Shown here one piece after another: positions 5,115 to 8,026 of a stretch of 8,026 bases of DNA. The notes under the pieces are model-generated. The model was not told the origin of the DNA, ran no database searches, and was given only the letters and a program-made list of their open reading frames with translations. Position 1 is the first letter of the stretch. Every line of letters begins with the position of its first letter. Source of the stretch: DASPPK01 sp964399235 (GTDB lineage: Archaea > Thermoproteota > Bathyarchaeia > Bathyarchaeales > Bathycorpusculaceae); NCBI GenBank assembly GCA_964399235.1, contig CAYNQC010000062.1, positions 1 to 8,026 on the forward strand, written 5' to 3'. Position numbers and translations under genes: made by a program.

Positions 5115-7151
5115 TCAAGTCTTCTTCAGATAGCCCTCCCTGGGCTCGTAAATCGTGCCTTCGCGGAGCAATTGCGAAAGCAGACGGTTTGTTTCGCTTC
5201 TCGAAACCTGATATTTCTCTTCAAGTTCAGCCTCGAGCGCAGCCTTTTCAGCCATGCCTGTGTCTTTCTCCAATTCCCGTAACGTTGTCAGAATTATCTG
5301 CAACCGGTCTCTCATGCTCTTAGATTTGCCAGTCATGATTATGTCAATGTCTATCTTGTATGAGGACAAGTCGATACCAACTTCTTCCAGAGACCTCTTC
5401 ATAATAGCAACGGCGGCCTCAGCATCTTCAGCCAGAACCTCTTTCCTCAGAGCCGCACGCGCCCTCGCTTCGGCCGTGCGGACAAGAGACTCCAACTGCC
5501 GCGCGGTAATGGCGACAGGCGAACCCTCGGTCTCGCTTGCGGCACGCATCGCCAAATAGAAATCATTCAGCCTTTTCAAAGCGTCTTGAGTCAAAACTGG
5601 TCTAACACTTTTGGCGTAACTAATGTACTTCCGCAGAAGGTCCACCGAAATTGGCGGCTCAATAGGACTCGAACCTTTCCTATGCAACTCAAGAATGTGC
5701 GCGGACATTTTGCTGTCAGATTCCTTATTTGGAACATCTCTCAAGACGAAAATCAAGTCAAACCGTGAAAGTATCGTCACGGGCAGAGAAATGTTTTCGG
5801 CAACTGTGCGATGAGCCTCATACCTTCCCAACGTGGGGTTCGCCGCAGCGAGAATAGCTGTTCGAGCATTTAGCGTCGCAACGATGCCTCCTTTCGCGAC
5901 GGAAACAGTGTGCTGCTCCATAGCCTCATGGATGGCCACTCTGTCTTCCGGACGCATCTTGTCCATTTCGTCAATACAGGCAATGCCCTTGTCGGCCAGC
6001 ACCAAAGCTCCAGCTTCAAGGCTCATCCCGCCGCCTTTCTCGCGAATGACCGCCGCAGTCAACCCTGCAGCCGTCGTGCCCCGTCCAGAAGTGTACAGAC
6101 CACGTGGCGCAATCCGAGCAACATACTGCAGCAATTGAGACTTCGCCGTTCCGGGATCACCGATTAATAGTGCGTTCATTTCGCCTCGAATGGCAATGTC
6201 CGGCAACGTCTTCGGCACACCGCCGAAAAGTATGTACATTATTGCCTCCTTGACGTGATCGTAACCGTAGATCGACGGTGCGATTGAACCTATGATCTTG
6301 CGATGGACCCAAGGATCTTTTGCTAGGTCAAGAATTTGTTCCTCTTCTTCAGGCGAGGGCATTGCGGTTTCCGGTTCCTTTCCCAGCACCTCAATCGAGT
6401 TGGCGTCCAAGTGAAGATTGAACGTGCGAAGTTTTCCGACTCCTGGGAGTGTCGGGGGCATGGCGCGCACAGGTCCAACTGCAGAGATGTGGTCGCCTGG
6501 TCTTGCTATGTCAACGATTTCTTTGCCGACAATCTTGATGCCCAATGTCCTCGGCAGCTGACCAGGCGGGAGATCTTCGGGCCTTTCTTGGATTCGCAGG
6601 TCTTGAGAGTCTATGAAGATGGAGTCTTCCTGAACAAATTCATATGGTCCTTTGGACCTGCAGTTCGGGTCGCTGCACACGAAAGGCGCCCTGAGAAAAA
6701 GGCCTGTTTGATTGACCGGAGTTATCGTTGCGCATCTCTTGCATTTGAAAGCGGCGCGCATCACCATGGGACGCACTGGAGATGAACGGACGACGATGCC
6801 TTCAACCATGACTAGCTTGCCGATTTGACCGGAACCAAGCTTGCGCAAAGGTGCAGGTTCCAGAAGCTTAACGATTCTAACGTCGACTGTTTCGGCTTTC
6901 TCCGCGTACTCGGGATCCTCAATTTGCAGCTGAGCGTATGCCGCATTATTGGCATGCTTGAGATACTCGTCAGGTTTGTCCAGAAGCTCTTCGGCCAATT
7001 GTTGGTCAAAAGCCAAGATGTCTTCAAAATTGACTGTTAATGAGGTTCTTCCGCCCATGGCCATCTGGGATAGTCTTTGCCTGTACTCTTCGGTTTTCAG
7101 GAAATTCTGAAAACGCTCTTGTGGATCTGTTATTTCCAGTTCTTCTACCAT
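5115..7151 (-). CDS. mcm: Replicative DNA helicase MCM
   Basis: Minichromosome maintenance helicase, the hexameric 3'-5' ATPase motor of the archaeal replisome. At 678 residues it has normal length and no intein. An N-terminal helical domain (about 10-105) is followed by the OB fold carrying a zinc site (Cys137, Cys140, Cys159, Cys164) and the N-terminal hairpin region (about 225-247). The AAA+ core (about 280-600) has Walker A GDPGTAKS (331-338, Lys337), Walker B CIDEMDK (392-398, Asp394/Glu395), a presensor hairpin with Lys420, sensor 1 AAANP (Asn438), arginine finger SRFD (Arg463) and sensor 2 ARQLESLVR (Arg551). A C-terminal winged helix covers about 610-678. All catalytic residues are present. 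The ATG directly follows the gins23 TAA, and a GGAAGG-like site lies in the gins23 tail, so the two are co-transcribed and probably translationally coupled. Confidence 0.98.
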   Translation of the reverse strand: MVEELEITDPQERFQNFLKTEEYRQRLSQMAMGGRTSLTVNFEDILAFDQQLAEELLDKPDEYLKHANNAAYAQLQIEDPEYAEKAETVDVRIVKLLEPAPLRKLGSGQIGKLVMVEGIVVRSSPVRPMVMRAAFKCKRCATITPVNQTGLFLRAPFVCSDPNCRSKGPYEFVQEDSIFIDSQDLRIQERPEDLPPGQLPRTLGIKIVGKEIVDIARPGDHISAVGPVRAMPPTLPGVGKLRTFNLHLDANSIEVLGKEPETAMPSPEEEEQILDLAKDPWVHRKIIGSIAPSIYGYDHVKEAIMYILFGGVPKTLPDIAIRGEMNALLIGDPGTAKSQLLQYVARIAPRGLYTSGRGTTAAGLTAAVIREKGGGMSLEAGALVLADKGIACIDEMDKMRPEDRVAIHEAMEQHTVSVAKGGIVATLNARTAILAAANPTLGRYEAHRTVAENISLPVTILSRFDLIFVLRDVPNKESDSKMSAHILELHRKGSSPIEPPISVDLLRKYISYAKSVRPVLTQDALKRLNDFYLAMRAASETEGSPVAITARQLESLVRTAEARARAALRKEVLAEDAEAAVAIMKRSLEEVGIDLSSYKIDIDIIMTGKSKSMRDRLQIILTTLRELEKDTGMAEKAALEAELEEKYQVSRSETNRLLSQLLREGTIYEPREGYLKKT

Positions 7152-7712
7152 TTACCTTCCGCCCTTGCCGTTGAGTATCTGACTTTTCCAGATGTTTATG
7201 ATCTTGAAAAGTCGATCGTAGAAAAATCGTTCTTCAGCAGTGAGGTTCCTGAGGCTCCCCTCCGTCTGAGCAGGCGCCGAAGCGAGGGACACGATCTTCT
7301 TCAGTCTTGAATTGACTACGTCTCTCGATAGGTGATCAGCGCGTTCGTATTCTCGCATCTTCTCAGGGCTATTGGCCATTCCTTCTCTGATTTCTGAAAG
7401 ATATCGGCGGAGTTTTGGATAGAAGCCTTCAGGCAGCTTTGACATTTGTCCAGAGGTTTGGACTCGTTCTGTCCATTGGATCTTACTTAGTCTCGCGGCA
7501 TCAAGCAGATCTTCACTGCGATAATGTGCGATTCCCAACCTTACAAGTTCGGATGCTATCCAATAGCTGATTTCATAATCGTTTCCCTCTTCATAGGGGC
7601 CTATTGTCAGTCCTGCCAGTCTTATCTCTGGACAGCTCCTGTTAGCAATTACTCTTACTGGTGAATTCTCAAAAGAAAAGTCTGCATTTCTGATTGAAGC
7701 CAAGACTCTCAC
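7152..7712 (-). CDS. gins23: GINS complex subunit Gins23
   Basis: Second GINS subunit, expected to pair with Gins51 as a 2:2 tetramer bound to MCM. The 186-residue product has the reversed (B-then-A) order typical of Gins23. An N-terminal B domain (about 17-65) contains PEIRLAGLTIGPYEEGNDYE at 29-48 and then WIASELVRLGIAHY. The helical A domain (about 70-180) contains LPEGFYPKLRRYLSEIREG at 93-111, the counterpart of the FY helix in Gins51. The start is a GTG at 7712; no ATG occurs before residue 112, so it is the best choice, with only a weak AGG upstream. The gene precedes mcm with no spacing, as in crenarchaea where gins23 and mcm share an operon. A TATA-like box lies about 50 nt upstream. 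Confidence 0.87.
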   Translation of the reverse strand: MRVLASIRNADFSFENSPVRVIANRSCPEIRLAGLTIGPYEEGNDYEISYWIASELVRLGIAHYRSEDLLDAARLSKIQWTERVQTSGQMSKLPEGFYPKLRRYLSEIREGMANSPEKMREYERADHLSRDVVNSRLKKIVSLASAPAQTEGSLRNLTAEERFFYDRLFKIINIWKSQILNGKGGR

Positions 7713-7759
7713 CTATCTAGCCTCTGTTCTCCCCAAACTTTCTAACCTACCGCATACGC

Positions 7760-7767
7760 ATATAAAA
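7760..7767 (-). promoter_or_regulatory. Candidate TATA box for the gins23-mcm operon
   Basis: On the - strand this reads TTTTATAT, a good archaeal box A. Initiation near 7737 would give a leader of about 25 nt before the GTG at 7712. On the + strand the same bases contain TATAAAA, so the element could also work in the other direction. Confidence 0.5.
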
Positions 7768-7883
7768 ACTGTTGTAGAGAAGAATCGACAGGAGGTTTGG
7801 AAATCTTCAGTAACATTGAAAGCGGTTCCCGCATTGCGCAAGATCGCTCTTTTATCTGAAATTCTGTTTCCACAGACGGCAAT

Positions 7884-7893
7884 GCTTAAAAGC
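7884..7893 (+). promoter_or_regulatory. Candidate TATA box for the glutamate dehydrogenase gene
   Basis: GCTTAAAAGC lies about 50 nt before the start codons at 7938/7944. Initiation near 7915 would leave a leader of 23-29 nt, long enough to include the AGGTGA site at 7932-7937. Confidence 0.35.
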
Positions 7894-7931
7894 TGGTCCT
7901 CAGAAACCCAATCTGAACTTTACAAATGTAA

Positions 7932-7937
7932 AGGTGA
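7932..7937 (+). promoter_or_regulatory. Shine-Dalgarno site that questions the gdhA start
   Basis: AGGTGA should pair perfectly with the archaeal 16S rRNA 3' end (ATCACCTCC type). It touches the ATG at 7938 with no spacer but sits 6 nt before an in-frame TTG at 7944. Spacing favours the TTG as the real start. Confidence 0.45.
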
Positions 7938-8026
7938 ATGATATTGGATAAATACATAGAGAGTGTCTACAAGAGCCTTGTTGATAAGGACCCTCTCCAG
8001 AAGGAGTTCCACCAGGCAGCCTATGA
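7938..8026 (+). CDS. gdhA: Probable NADP-type glutamate dehydrogenase, N-terminal fragment
   Basis: Only 29 codons are visible before the window ends. They read MILDKYIESVYKSL (1-14) and then VDKDPLQKEFHQAAY (15-29). The pattern of a short helix, DP, three residues, then EFHQA matches the N-terminus of the long (about 450-residue) hexameric GdhA class, as in bacterial NADP-dependent enzymes (RDPNQTEFAQAV in E. coli). If so, it interconverts glutamate and 2-oxoglutarate with ammonia. The start is given at the first ATG, but the AGGTGA site at 7932-7937 suits the in-frame TTG at 7944 better (MDKYIES). It has its own candidate TATA box and is divergent from gins23-mcm. No catalytic residue is visible, so the identification is from memory of the family's N-terminus. 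Confidence 0.68.
   Translation, partial: MILDKYIESVYKSLVDKDPLQKEFHQAAY

Noticed and set aside
5254..7040. Several long open frames on the + strand opposite mcm.
   Set aside because: They are antisense shadows of mcm, whose frame carries every expected helicase motif; none of the shadows shows a recognisable domain.
7797..7859. A 20-codon frame beginning TTG right after AGGAGGT.
   Set aside because: The start touches the Shine-Dalgarno site with no spacer, the peptide is very short, and no family resemblance is seen.
7816..7941. A 41-codon + strand frame starting at TTG 7816 and ending with TGA that overlaps the gdhA ATG as ATGA.
   Set aside because: It has no ribosome-binding site, and the frame is open far upstream antisense to gins23 without any ATG before 7885. 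It contains the candidate gdhA TATA box, so chance openness is likelier.
3..8026. A CRISPR array, insertion sequence or other mobile element.
   Set aside because: No repeated spacers, transposase-like frames, terminal inverted repeats or broken genes were seen; the only truncations are the gap and the window edge.

Overview
The window looks like chromosomal DNA from an archaeon. Its evidence is the set of archaeal/eukaryotic-type information-processing genes: primase small subunit PriS, two GINS subunits, MCM helicase, ribosomal proteins L44e and S27e, translation factor aIF2-alpha, the H/ACA protein Nop10 and a PAC2-family protein. The gins23-mcm pairing and an archaeosortase resembling the thaumarchaeal type suggest the TACK side (a Bathyarchaeia-like lineage is my best guess). 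That placement is an inference and was not tested by any search.

Layout. (1) 3-1771, + strand: priS followed one base later by gins51, whose last few codons are lost in a gap. (2) 1772-1871: exactly 100 N, a typical scaffold gap of unknown true length. (3) 1872-2641, - strand: a multi-pass archaeosortase/exosortase-family protein that runs into the gap before its catalytic Arg and third catalytic residue. (4) 2642-2852: a divergent intergenic region with candidate promoters for both sides and a 16-bp near-palindrome. (5) 2853-5084, + strand: a tight operon rpl44e-rps27e-aIF2-alpha-nop10-PAC2, with spacers of 14 and 15 nt and then overlaps of 1 and 4 nt. (6) 5085-5114: a 30-nt convergent junction. 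(7) 5115-7712, - strand: a gins23-mcm operon with a TAA|ATG junction. (8) 7713-7937: a divergent promoter region. (9) 7938-8026, + strand: the first ~29 codons of what looks like an NADP-type glutamate dehydrogenase.

How the genes work together. PriS, Gins51, Gins23 and MCM are four parts of the archaeal replisome: the priming subunit, and the GINS and MCM parts of the CMG-like helicase. They flank a translation and ribosome-biogenesis operon. Clustering of replication genes with L44e/S27e/aIF2-alpha/Nop10 is known in archaea. The outsider is the archaeosortase, a membrane enzyme for C-terminal processing of surface proteins, which sits between the priS-gins51 and rpl44e blocks.

I found no RNA gene, CRISPR array, insertion sequence or clearly undescribed system. 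The most useful leads are the archaeosortase and what the gap hides, the operator-like palindrome at 2723-2738, the interleaved replication/translation gene order, and the circularly permuted GINS pair.
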